A stretch of DNA of 64,000 nucleotides, taken from Haliclona indistincta. Its lineage: Eukaryota > Porifera > Demospongiae > Haplosclerida > Chalinidae. The notes below the pieces were generated by a model. It saw only the letters and a program-made list of their open reading frames with translations. It ran no database searches and was not told where the DNA came from. The stretch is from positions 7,259,047-7,323,046 of the forward strand of contig OZ024786.1 of the NCBI GenBank assembly GCA_964017065.1, written 5' to 3'. Below are positions 44,322-54,600 of the stretch, one piece after another; position 1 is the first letter of the stretch, and every line of letters starts with the position of its first letter. Both the position numbers and the translations under genes were made by a program.

Positions 44322-44433
44322 GAAGTAAAATTACTCGTTGGCTAAAAGTAACTCCACCTAACTCCAACTCCACCTAGCTCCTCCTAGTAACTCTCTTTAT
44401 CATTTCTCATTATTTTTCTCATTTTACTTGCTT
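44322..44433. repeat. direct repeat of about 110 bp, left copy
   Basis: From GAAGTAAAATTACTCGTTGG through TTTTACTTGCTTGCTTA this segment recurs at 45725-45837 with small differences, including copy-number change of the internal phrase AACTCCACCT. The two copies bracket about 1.3 kb that includes the C-terminal part of the CACTA-like copy B. Confidence 0.85.
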
Positions 44434-44780
44434 GCTTACTAATCCGAGGAAAACTGGAAAACCAAGAGAACAAGACAGCGAGGGAGCACAAGACACTCAA
44501 CGAACTACCAGGAAGCAAAGGAGGAGAATCTTCGCTCTCTAGATTGTTGTCAGACAGTGAGACACACGGCTTTTGTCTTATTTTCAGTATCGATAAAAAA
44601 AAAACGACCATATCATACTCCTCTTTTTTCGCTCATGCTAGTCACTACCAGAGCCTTCTTCTACCGTCGACATATCACGCTTGGAGGTTTTACGAACCGA
44701 TAACAATATTAACGATAATGGCAAATTTTTCACCGATATCGATTTTGGTATCGGTATCGGTGCAACACTACTGCCACTAC

Positions 44781-46660
44781 TGCTTAACCCATTCTGTTTT
44801 TTTTCAGATCCCATGAACGGGAATCCACTAAAGACTTTGAATTTTAAATATCTACCAATTATTGTCTTGTTATCTTTAGTTACAACAAACACAATGATAC
44901 AAACAACCTAAATAGTGCCTACTTTTTTACAGTCAACCACATACTCTGACGCAGGAAAAGCAAACTTTTGCATCTCTTCTGCCTTCCAGTAGCCAAGCCA
45001 GTGTGTGATTCCATGGGGAACACGTCCACTCTTTAATTCTGTATGCAATCATAATGATGATTAATTATGCATAGTAATTTTATGAACTCTAACCTGCTGT
45101 CCACGGAACATGTTGCAGACGCAACTCAACTTTATTCACGTATCGCCTCTGCTTTTGCAAAGGTGCACTCGATGTTATTCTTGTTTGTAGATCGCTCGAT
45201 ATACATCATCACTGCTCTTTCGTTTTGGTAGCACCGCAGATTGTCAGGAGAGCCGAATCGCTTGATGTCATCAACAATGTGAACCAAGTTGTGCAGGGTA
45301 ACATGACAGCTCTTAAGTTCTTGAGTTTTTTCGACTAAGATGTTGTGACGCAAAATAAGATTTCCTGCCAGATCAAGCATCTCCTGTTTCCAACCATCCC
45401 AACTAGCTCCAAAAATCAGCTCTGTTAGTCTTGCCACTAGAACCCAAATGTGGTAATCTTCATCAGGTAGCAAGCCGCCAAGAGTGAAACTGTTTAGTTT
45501 GGCCCAAGGGACCACCTCAACCACCTCGACCATGTTTGACTCGATGAGCGACATTGCTGGAGGTCTCACCAGCTTGCTCTTGTAGGCACTCCTAAACTCA
45601 CCTGAGGTTTGTTTAGCAACTGAAAACTGGGGAACGCCTTTCCCGAGAATCAGATTCTCCTCCGGTTTCCCCATGTTTTTGGAAGCAGTTGTATACAGAC
45701 GCGAAAGTTCCTGAATATTTACCGAAGTAAGTAAAATTACTCGTTGGCTAATAGTAACTCCAACTCCACCTAACTCCACCTAGTAACCCTCTTTATCATT
45801 TCTCATTATTTTTCTCATTTTACTTGCTTGCTTATTGTTTAGGGAATTGAGTGCCGACAAGAATTGGCCACGTGAAATGTCTTTCTTCTATGGGCAAGAA
45901 ATGATGTCATAATTATTATCTCGGCTGATTTCGTCGACAGATCTATAATAAGCGTAGTAAGAAACTGTGTTTGATACTTAATTAGCAAACCTTCATAATT
46001 CCTTGCGACCTCTGCTGACATATCTATAATAAGGGAAACACATAGCTATTGTGCTCAGCTTGATATCTACAAAGTAATGTGCATCAAGTCTCTAGCTACC
46101 TTCACTAGGACTCTCCTTTTCATCTTCTTTCTCATGATCACCAGCTACCTCCTCATCTTCTTTCTCTGCTACCTTCTCAGCTACCTAATCTTCTGCTGTA
46201 CTTTCTGCTACCTCTTCCACTTCTACTTCGACTGCCTTCATCTTACTAATTGGCTAAAAGAAAACAGTGAACTGTCTTCAATCTCATACTTTTGCTACCA
46301 TCTTCTAGTCATGCCCTTTTTGAACTCTCCTGTGAATTTCGTTCAGCAATCCATTATGTGTCTTCTCAAATCGTCCAACTCTCTCCAATCATACCAGTTT
46401 GACTGGCTCAGTCTTGTTGTGGGCTTGACTGTAGCGCGGGAAGAGTTGGCGGGAGACGATACTTGTGTATTCGATCGGCCATCGCGATTTGGTCGCGCTT
46501 CTCAAGAGTCTGCGCGATCTGATCCCATGAATGGGCCATTTCTCCGCTACCAGGTGCTCCAGGTTGCGGTTCTCCTGCTTTGTGTTTGGCACTTTGAAGA
46601 TAGGCAACTTGTTGCCAGGCCATTTTGCCTTGACGGCAACATTACTCTCTTCCTTCTAAG
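44781..46660 (-). mobile_element. CACTA-like transposase gene, longer decayed copy (B)
   Basis: Minus-strand pieces in order: an N-terminal part with WPGNKLPIFK and LEHLVAE (46630-46540); an acidic piece (46255-46090) with stops; LSTKSAEIIIMTSFLAHR (about 45945); then a long frame (45779-45132) with EVVPWAKLNSFTL, YHIWVLVARLTELIF, then HVTLHNLVHIVDDIKRFG, SPDNLRCYQNERA and IERSTNKNNIECTF; and a C-terminal exon ending CKKVGTI near 44925. The 'LHNLVH...DI.RFG..D....Y..ER......' block resembles the C-terminal domain of CACTA/EnSpm and Plavaka transposases. Frameshifts at 45140 and elsewhere and the inserted 110-bp repeat make it inactive. Family assignment is moderate. Confidence 0.55.
45725..45837. 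repeat. direct repeat of about 110 bp, right copy
   Basis: Partner of 44322-44433. Here it interrupts the coding text of copy B between LSTKSAEIII.. and the PWAKLN frame, a point where copy A is continuous. The repeat therefore arrived after the two copies diverged. Confidence 0.85.
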
Positions 46661-46679
46661 AGTTGTATAATCAAATCTC

Positions 46680-49010
46680 ATGATTATAATATATTCCACC
46701 AGTATACTTAACTCATTGAACGCGTTAATTTATTCATAGCTCCACCCCTGTCACGCGATGCTATTTTGAATTTTGATCGTTACCTTGGAAGTGCATTTTG
46801 TGTTGCTTACTGTGTCTTCCGCGGTCGTCCAGCAGGTATGGCAGCATTGTATAATGGTTTGTTACTGTCAGAAGAACACTATGATGTCTTTTGATTGTTT
46901 GTCTGACCTGTCAATGCTACTCGGCACGTCGTGAAGGATGAAGGACTGCTTGGTCAAGCAAACCTTACCTTGGCGATCAGCGCATGCTGTAGCAAAGACT
47001 ACTTGAGTTGCGTACATCTGGACCCTGATCTCTACTGATGCTCTAGCGCTTGTTTCGTAAAGATCAACCTCTGCCTTCGATCTCATTGAACAGTGTTTAC
47101 TACCATGACTGGGTAGCCATTTTTCAATTATTGGAGTTGACTTCCTGTCTGGTTGCTGCGTTTTGTAAGGCACTTTGTTTTGCTTCTACTCGCTGTTTGG
47201 GGCTATCTACAGCCATGAAGGTGTTCTCTGACGCTTAACTGTGTAATTATGAATATATAAATTTGTTTTCAGCAGTCTAAAAGATGGTGATTATCATTTT
47301 GTAACAAGTATAGCATTATGTAACACTCAAATTGACAGAGCAGGTTTAGTTCACAGCCTGATGAAAAATAGATTGTCTTTTATATTTTGTCTTGTTTATG
47401 CCTTGTCTTTAGCTCGCTAAAAGGATCACCAGCTGCATCAAAGTGGGACTCGATGAAGTCAGATATATTGTCCCCTTCTTCCAACTGATCCATTCCAGCC
47501 ATCATGTTCCGCCATAGCTCTAACACCGATATAACTCTATATTGGTGTAGCCCCTAATCATCCTTAAGTGAAGTTACTGTAGTAGAGTGTCTTGCTTTGA
47601 ATTCATAACTTTCTCTCCACCTTCATCCCTCCCCTCTTCCTCCCTCCTTGGCTCAGACCATTCGATATGAGCCATTGGTAATGTTGAGGTCGGTAGACTG
47701 AGCATGACAATGGTACTGTACTGAGGTAACAATAGAACATTGTAATGAGCATATTGTATAACAATAAAGTGAGTCTGTCCATGATATGACTAAGGGTCAG
47801 AGATTCTGTTACAATGACATCATCGGTAGCTATTGTAACTGGTGTTTCTGTTGCTTGACTCAGCATGTCAGATATAATCATAAGTAGGTGCGGTGAGTGG
47901 CAGAAATGATGGTCCGGTATGTCTTTGACTTTGAACCGCAAGAGGCACAAGGGCTTGGTTTGTGTAATTCATTATACACTGTGAGATAGTGCTTATTACA
48001 TAAATGATACGGTGATTCCTCTTCCATCATCTGGCGGTAGACTTCGTGTAACAAACTCTATTTATAAAGATTTATGGAGAGTCTACTGTAATTACGTACA
48101 GTTTGTAATACTTACACTCAACTCCTTCGGCAAAGAAACAGCATTCTGGTCCTCTGAACGACTAGACAGCTCAGTCAGCTGACACTCTGTTCTTTCTGTG
48201 CTTTTTTGCAGCACGACTTGCTGTTCTATCAAGTAACTAATGAGTGCACTCCTCGTTGCTGATGGTAGTAGCATCGCTACCTCTGCTACATTGATGGGAA
48301 GTGATTGAGGATGCAAGTGTTGTCCTGCATGACCAAAGACCTATGGACTTCAGTTTACATGCAAGGGCATGTTTGTGAGGTGGTTTGTTGATCGTCCCAC
48401 TAGAACTGGCGAGTACAGATCGAGAGTGGTTTACTCAAATTTCGGCCATTATGAATTGTTGAACATGATCCATTTTCAATACTAGAACAGCATTACAAGT
48501 GGGGCTGGAAGAAAATAAATTATTATTAATTGCATTGACGTGTGAGACTGAAGTTAGACACAGGTGGACGACAATGGGAAAAATTTGATGCTACAGTCGA
48601 TGCCTTCAATGGAGATCCTCTTCCTTGAGGCAAAGATGTGCTACCATTTGTTTGTATGAAGGTAGTACAAGATGGCCGAGTATTGATAATTGTAAGAGTC
48701 TTGCAGCTAATAAGTCATTTGATTTATCAGCTCTTAACAACCATTGGATACCAACACCTTGTTAGATTGTGTTGCTTTAACGCTTGTTGTGACAGACACT
48801 ACAGACACAGAATTGACAGACACAGGATCGTAGTGTGCAAGTATGCGAACAGTGATTGACACTCAGCTAAACATGTTCAACTTGAATCTTAAGTCACTTG
48901 TCATACATTCCTTTATTTTTGTTGTCAGGTAACAAGCTTTTCTTTAATTGTTATAATGAAACAATAATGAAAAGAAATTATATTTAAAATGAAGAAATTA
49001 CAGAGGATTA
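46680..49010. other. no gene recognised
   Basis: ORFs at 47173-46868, 47950-47603 and 48316-48092 (minus) and 48638-48859 (plus) have no recognisable motif. The phrase TGACAGACAC recurs near 48790-48822. Confidence 0.45.
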
Positions 49011-49121
49011 TACAGCCTTTTTCAGGTCGCTTGTCGCGTTGCGAGTACGAATTGATAATAATTTCACGTGACCAGCGCATGACGTGACTGGGAGGGGCTA
49101 TCAATCCAGCTATCATCAAAA

Positions 49122-50099
49122 ATGTCTTTTGTACACACGAAGGGATATTCTGACGATCTACGGTGGCGGATTGTGTGGATGAAGAAAGTTCATGGTATGG
49201 CAGTAGCAGACATCGCCACGACCTTCCTAGTAAGCGAAAGGACTGTGCAGCGATACATAGAAAGATTTGAGCAAACGGGGAATGTGTCTCGTTTTGTCAA
49301 AAAGGACGGTCCTGACCGGTTGCTGGATGAACTTGATGAAGCAGTTCTTGTGCAGCTGATACTGGATAAGCCAGGAGTGTACCTCAATGAACTCCAGCAT
49401 GCATTGGCGGCGACTAATCGGGTTGAAGCAGGCACTGCTACAATATGGCGGACGCTAACAAGGCTAGGATTTACTCATAAAAAGATCAAACATCTACCTA
49501 TGCAGAGGAGTGACGAAGCTAGAGTAGAATTCATGGCTGAAATTTCTGCATATGATCCAGCAATGTTGGTATGGTTGGATGAAACAGGGTCTGACAAACG
49601 GAATGCAGTTAGAGAGTATGGGTATTCTCTCCGAGGCATGACTCCGCGAGACTATACCTTTAAGTCGTGGGGTAAACGCTATACTTGCATAGCTTCAATG
49701 TCAGTTACTGGGTTAGAAGATGTCTACATAACGGAGGGAAATGTTGATGGAGAGAGCTTTGTAGAGTATGTCCGGCGTAGCTTGCTGCCCACGCTGATGC
49801 CTTTCAATGGTATAAATCCAAAATCAGTTGTCATCATGGATAACGCGTCAATCCATCATGTTGATGAAGTCATTTCTACTATAGAAGCAATTGGTGCAAT
49901 AGTTAAATTCTTACCAACATACAGTCCTGACCTGAATCCAGTTGAAGAGGTTTTTTCAGAAGTGAAGCATTGGATTAAGTCAAATGACATCATATTTCAG
50001 AGTTCACAGAACCCTCGTGTCTTACTAGCGACAGCATTTAGTCTAGTTAGCCAGGAAAATTGTCTATCGTACATAAGGGATTCAGGATACATTAATTGA
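49122..50099 (+). CDS. Tc1/mariner superfamily DD34E transposase, intact
   Basis: A 325-residue cut-and-paste transposase. Residues 10-60 form an HTH (MAVADIATTFLVSERTVQRY), with a second HTH-like segment at about 65-120 (GVYLNELQHAL and TIWRTLTRLG). The catalytic core has Asp153 in LVWLDETGSDKR, Asp240 in VVIMDNASIHH and Glu275 in SPDLNPVEEVF. There are 34 residues between the second Asp and the Glu, the DD34E spacing of the Tc1 and IS630-like groups. The length is close to the 340 or so residues usual for the family. There are no introns and no interruptions. The ATG lies about 110 bp from the left terminus. TA target and inverted ends support competence. Confidence 0.95.
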   Translation: MSFVHTKGYSDDLRWRIVWMKKVHGMAVADIATTFLVSERTVQRYIERFEQTGNVSRFVKKDGPDRLLDELDEAVLVQLILDKPGVYLNELQHALAATNRVEAGTATIWRTLTRLGFTHKKIKHLPMQRSDEARVEFMAEISAYDPAMLVWLDETGSDKRNAVREYGYSLRGMTPRDYTFKSWGKRYTCIASMSVTGLEDVYITEGNVDGESFVEYVRRSLLPTLMPFNGINPKSVVIMDNASIHHVDEVISTIEAIGAIVKFLPTYSPDLNPVEEVFSEVKHWIKSNDIIFQSSQNPRVLLATAFSLVSQENCLSYIRDSGYIN

Positions 50100-50121
50100 T
50101 TATTAATTTTTGGGTGCTTAA

Positions 50122-50721
50122 CCCTTTAATTACTGAATTATTTTGACGAAAATTTGACTTCCTCTAAGCTGACAGTTTGTCTTGCGATTTTCTACAGCAT
50201 GCAGTACGCTAGCTGTTCCAAACTAGCACTGTTTTTTCCTGGCATGTCAAAGTTTACGACCATGTACTAAAGTCTGAGTTGGCCACTCCCACTTCGGAAC
50301 TGAAGCCGCTTAAGTGCTGCGTCCTCGTCATTTTCCAGCCAATTTTGGTCTTCCTTTAGCCCTGGTGACTGATACAAAAACCTGGTGGTGTCCAGGTGAG
50401 CAAACAGCACAGTTTAGACCATATTCTATGCCAAAGTATGCATTTCCGGGCACCCTGAAGCCCCAAAAATGCGGAAAGCGGCAAGGGGCTCCGCCCCTTC
50501 GAACCCCGGGTTAAAGGGGGGACACCCCCCTTTAAAAATCCCCCCGTCCTGTGTTCTATATGGTTTAGTGGGGAGGGCGCGTCGAAAAACAGTGGGTTTT
50601 TTCAGTTAATTTGCAATTAAACTTGATTTGACCTTTCTAGAGCACTTTTCACACTAGTTATGACGTCTAGAGTAGGTGGAGTCAATTATGACGCCAAAAG
50701 GCGTCATTAGGGGTTAAAGGG
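50122..50721. mobile_element. 600-bp nested non-autonomous element, piggyBac-like ends
   Basis: TTAA-CCCTTTAA at 50118-50129 is mirrored by TTAAAGGG-TTAA at 50714-50725. TTAA target and CCCTTT ends are the established hallmarks of piggyBac elements. A subterminal palindrome ATGACGCC-AAAA-GGCGTCAT lies at 50688-50707, and an 11-bp stem TTAAAGGGGGG/CCCCCCTTTAA at 50511-50535. The interior has only short ORFs. It sits exactly between the two genes of the host transposon, beginning about 20 bp after the transposase stop. Confidence 0.7.
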
Positions 50722-50793
50722 TTAATCATCATAGCATGAATGTTTATTGTCAACAATTAATGCAGTGACAGAGTACAATAGATCAAGCACTAC

Positions 50794-51720
50794 TTAGCTA
50801 TTGAATTGATTCTTTGACACTTTCAGCTGCTGAAGAATCAATTCTTTCTCCTCGACATATTCACTATCAGTTAGTGCTCCTGCTTCCAAAAGTGAATGTA
50901 GTTCTCTCAGCTGCTGTATGTATTTACTCCTCAATTCTGCTACTTTGTAAGGTGATGACGATGGCATAGATGATGTTGTTTTTGTAGGTGTAGTAGGATT
51001 GGGGGAAGTGTTCTGTTTAGAAAATACTGATGCTATTGATGATGCCATTTCTGTGAACGCTTCTGTGAGTGGAGATTGTGCTGGCTTCCCTTGCTTCACT
51101 CGTGTAAACATAGGTGCACAAGGAGCATCATCGAAGGACTTGTGTGTTCCAACATCGAGCATTTCCGCCCAAAGACGATACTGAATACTTGTAAACTTGT
51201 CCTGATGCTTCTTTTTTAACTCTTCAATGTGTGTTTCAATCCTGGCGTTCTTTTCTTTTAGAGCGCTTGTTCCTTTCTTTTTCTTCTTTTTCTTTCGTTC
51301 AGCGGCATAACTATCATCGTCAGAGTCAGATGAACACCGTAAAGCTGAAGGTAAAGGCATGGATCGCTTATTGGCGCGTGTAGCCTCGACAGCGCCGTCA
51401 CACCACAACTCACAAGACCCTTTCTCGATGTTACGCCACACTTCAACAAGATCTTCATCTGAATGGATACAAACTTTGGTAGTCCCTCTCATATATCCTA
51501 CATCGAACGGCTGATCTGCAGGAACAATTCCGGGGCCAAGCTGATTCACTATCTTGTTTCTTAGCCGGTCAATAGATGAAAGATCAAGACGCGAAATACT
51601 TCTTAGCACGAAAATTTTCATGTCAGACTTTCTAGCGGAATGGAAAACACGACAGGATGTACTGAACAGTGGCGTTGCCATACTGCCTTCAGCAGGCGTA
51701 CTAGTTGAGCTCTGTTCCAT
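50794..51720 (-). CDS. accessory protein of the Tc1/mariner element, SHOCT-like C terminus
   Basis: A 308-residue protein from the ATG at 51720 (MEQSSTSTPAEG); an in-frame ATG 18 codons upstream is possible but less likely. Residues about 34-108 (MKIFVLRSISRLDL through VWRNIEKGSCELWCDG) look like a small alpha/beta, beta-grasp-like module. Then an acidic SDSDDDS and a Lys tract (133-139), which is a likely nuclear signal; a helical segment (150-190); a Thr/Pro/Ser linker; and a C-terminal LRELHSLLEAGALTDSEYVE with EKELILQQL. That last part fits the SHOCT pattern 'L..L..L...G.iT..Ef...K..LL', a short helical module common at protein ends. No nuclease or transposase motif. It could be a DNA-binding or regulatory partner of the transposase; that role is inference. 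Confidence 0.75.
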   Translation of the reverse strand: MEQSSTSTPAEGSMATPLFSTSCRVFHSARKSDMKIFVLRSISRLDLSSIDRLRNKIVNQLGPGIVPADQPFDVGYMRGTTKVCIHSDEDLVEVWRNIEKGSCELWCDGAVEATRANKRSMPLPSALRCSSDSDDDSYAAERKKKKKKKGTSALKEKNARIETHIEELKKKHQDKFTSIQYRLWAEMLDVGTHKSFDDAPCAPMFTRVKQGKPAQSPLTEAFTEMASSIASVFSKQNTSPNPTTPTKTTSSMPSSSPYKVAELRSKYIQQLRELHSLLEAGALTDSEYVEEKELILQQLKVSKNQFNS

Positions 51721-51854
51721 GGCCCACGTGGCGTAGTGTATAGACGTTTGAGGGCGTTGGCATGGCGTGCACATGCATGGGCGTCACGTTGACTCACGTG
51801 ATTATTACACATTGTAACACATAGTGCACGACAAGCGACCTAAAAAAGGCTGTA

Positions 51855-52730
51855 CCAGAAATGTACTACCTTTTTATTCTCAAGCAGTGTCTGGTTTATG
51901 GGCAGGTTCTTGTTGTTCTTCCCTAGTTCAGGGCAATCTTTCAAAAGTGTCCAGGTTTTTGACAACCATAGCACACGGGTTTCTTGGAGTTTGTAGTCCT
52001 TCGTTTCCAATCTCCAATTAGTGCTGAATCTCCTTCTCACTTCAGTTCCTCACGAACTAGTGGTTGCTGCATGTAATCGAGCAAGATGCTGTCTCGGGCA
52101 GTTACCAGTGTAACTAACTACTAACGACTAACTACTTCTCAGATGACAATGATTCAGTTACCGATGATGCCAGCATTCTATAATTTGGATAAAAGTTATG
52201 CATGGCACTGCTGAATCACACGTCATGTGTTACAAGTGCATGTGTGTGGTGATTTCTTACTGTAGATCTTTGGATTCAGATTTCTTATGAGAACATTGTA
52301 TGACTCTAACCCAAAACGGGCATAAATGGCAAAATCTTTGTTTCTGATACTTTTCGTAATTGGTAGTCCTATTAATATATTTCTAGCTGAACAGTAAAAT
52401 CAACTTTAACCCATACTGCTATAAAACATAGGATATTAATTTTACAAACGGCTGAAATATTGAAAGACGCTTTTTGTAAGCCCCTTTTCTGGGCATAAAG
52501 GGCAAAATCTTTATTGTAATCTTTATTGGAACAGTGTGTCTGCGTCAGTGTGTCCATCTTTATTGAATCAGAAATGTGTACTGCACAACTCACAGACTAA
52601 CTGAAAATGTGTCAATTGCACTTGTAATAGTGTACAAGAGGGGCGAGGCTGATGTGGTACAGGAGGGAGGAAGTGAGTTTCAGAGTGGTTGTAGGTATTC
52701 AATATGAGGTCCGATTATTGAATCCAGGAA
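51855..52730. other. no gene recognised
   Basis: AT-rich flank of the transposon. Short minus ORFs (52593-52372 and others) show no motif. GGGCATAAAnGGCAAAATCTTT occurs at about 52318 and 52493 as an internal repeat. Confidence 0.5.
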
Positions 52731-52734
52731 AGTT

Positions 52735-54600
52735 CTAGGATCTGCAGGTGGGGACAGAGAGGAAAGGGTCCAGCAAACAACAGCTATTTTCTGTTGGTAT
52801 CAAGGTGCGATCAAGAACAGAATGAACAGCTTCCACTTTGCTGGTGCCTCGAAGTGACTGATAGTGGTTCAGATGATGTCCTGTGTTGTGATAGTTGGTT
52901 GTACCAACTTGAACAAGAGTAAATGGATCAGCTGAAATGCACCCGTTCTGAACATGCACAAGCTGTTGCTGAAACACACCATTATCTTGCTGGTAATTAG
53001 GGGATATGCAACATCTCAACAGACATATCGTCAACTTGAGCGCCCAGCTTGTCCATGGCACTGTTCGTCGAGTTCTCGATGGGCATTCAGCACAAACATC
53101 ATACGGTCTGCCCACACTCAGAGGGCTGCCAATCAATCTACGAATGAACTTGTACTGCTCCGTTCTTGTCAGTGGACCTTTGAGACCGGAAGCTTTTATT
53201 GCTACTGTAATGTTCACAGTAATTCAGAACACAAAATCTCTTATTAAAAATAGTGCAGCAGTAATTATAGCAGAACATAAGCTTGTGACATAACATGTGA
53301 CTAGAATACATGGTAACATAGGAAGTCTGTCTCTGAATACAATACACATAAGAACGTCTGTCTTTGCAATAGTCTTGACAATACACTACCATCAATTTGT
53401 TCCGGTCATCCTACTGCTGAGAATAGATGGCCTGACTTAGGTCAACGAGGAATTTTTTCGTCTAGGATGCTCGGCTTTCATCTCTCGACCGATACGAAGC
53501 ATTAGATGCATTGCTTCTAGCTTCATAGTAAAAGTTGATCGCCACACAGCAGCAACGCTTTTGTCCGAAACAAATTCAGTGCCTCTTGTAGCGACGTCAG
53601 CTTCAAGACATCCACTGCAGCATCCACAGTCTACGTACAGGGTTTGAGGGACTGACACCTTCATAGCCTTGTGACAAGTGAGCACCTCTTCCATAAAATC
53701 CCTTGTCCAAGGGAGTGCAGTGTCAGGGACTACATAGATCGATTGTCTCTCCCTGCATTCTCACCCACACGCTTATCTCTTTTGATGTTCTTTTTTTGTC
53801 TGGTTGTCTCTCCTGGTATTCTCGGCAACACAGTTGTCTTGCTAGCAAGTCGAATCAGAGAATGACGTTTGCAAGGCCTTGTACTATGGTTGGGTAGGGT
53901 AACATTATCAATATCTAAGTCATCGGGGTTGGCCATGGTCCTTGGCTTTCTTGTACTCCGCTCTAAGCTTAACACAACACTGGATAGCAGTCCTGTTGTG
54001 CACTGCCTTCTGCATCTCCATTACATTCCTGTCATAAATTATCCTGTTCTTTGAGCATCATTCGAGTTCATCATTCTCTTCGTCCCAATGGTCTATCATC
54101 TGACAAATTCTCAACAATAGGAACCACTACTAGCACATTTTCTCCTTCGAATTCTTGAAAGCAATAAGCACACCTTGTTAAAATATTGCTTAGAGGAATG
54201 AAGGCCTCTTTCTCAAGTGCTCTTGCACCACACCTCCGCTGGTTGTCCAAGAGCGTATCTTTTAGAGTGAGGATAATGCCAGGAAACATTAGCAAGCACA
54301 ATATTGTTGGTGTCTTCACCAACACTGTAGGTAACTGAGGCAAAATAGTTAATCACAATTGGTCTTTGCTTGGCATTTTGGATTGCAGTGCACATGAGAG
54401 AGCACCAAGAAGTTTTGGGTCCCACAATGCAAATGCAATGCATGGCTGAGTACGTGTTGTCAACTACAAGAGCTATCAGAGTTAGTGGTGTTTTGAAAGC
54501 ACTATCATCAGTTATGGTATACAGACACCATGCAGCAGTGTTTGCTAGCAGGCTCTATGCTGAGGGCATCATTCAGAGACGCTGTTCAAATATCTAGCAC
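52735..54600 (-). pseudogene. decayed, unassigned transposase-like gene
   Basis: Minus-strand fragments in order: 54443-54213, 53975-53730, 53694-53437 with MKVSVPQTLYVDCGCCSGC and MKLEAMHLMLRIGREM, and 53217-52735 with GHHLNHYQSLRGTSKVEAVH. The blocks 'P..LYVD..CC', 'V.LD..H...R......' and 'RGTS.vE..H' are, as I recall, conserved in a transposase-like family with many copies in fish, cnidarian and sponge genomes. Frames change between blocks, so this copy is dead or multi-exonic. I do not assign a superfamily. Confidence 0.45.

Larger units (their letters stand above)
49013..51852. mobile_element. Tc1/mariner-type DNA transposon with two convergent genes
   Basis: A 2.84-kb element bounded by TA (49011-49012 and 51853-51854). 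The ends are inverted: CAGCCTTTTTCAGGTCGCTT then GTCG at the left, and the reverse complement of the same sequence with one change at the right (51829-51852). Each end carries a CACGTG within about 60 bp. It holds an intact DD34E transposase on the plus strand (49122-50099), a second intact gene on the minus strand (51720-50794), and a nested TTAA-flanked element between them. The second gene starts about 110 bp inside the right end, mirroring the transposase start about 110 bp inside the left end. Ordinary Tc1/mariner elements carry the transposase only. Confidence 0.9.

Noticed and set aside
50485..50535. GC-rich hairpins resembling bacterial terminators
   Set aside because: They lie inside a nested eukaryotic MITE; intrinsic terminators do not apply.
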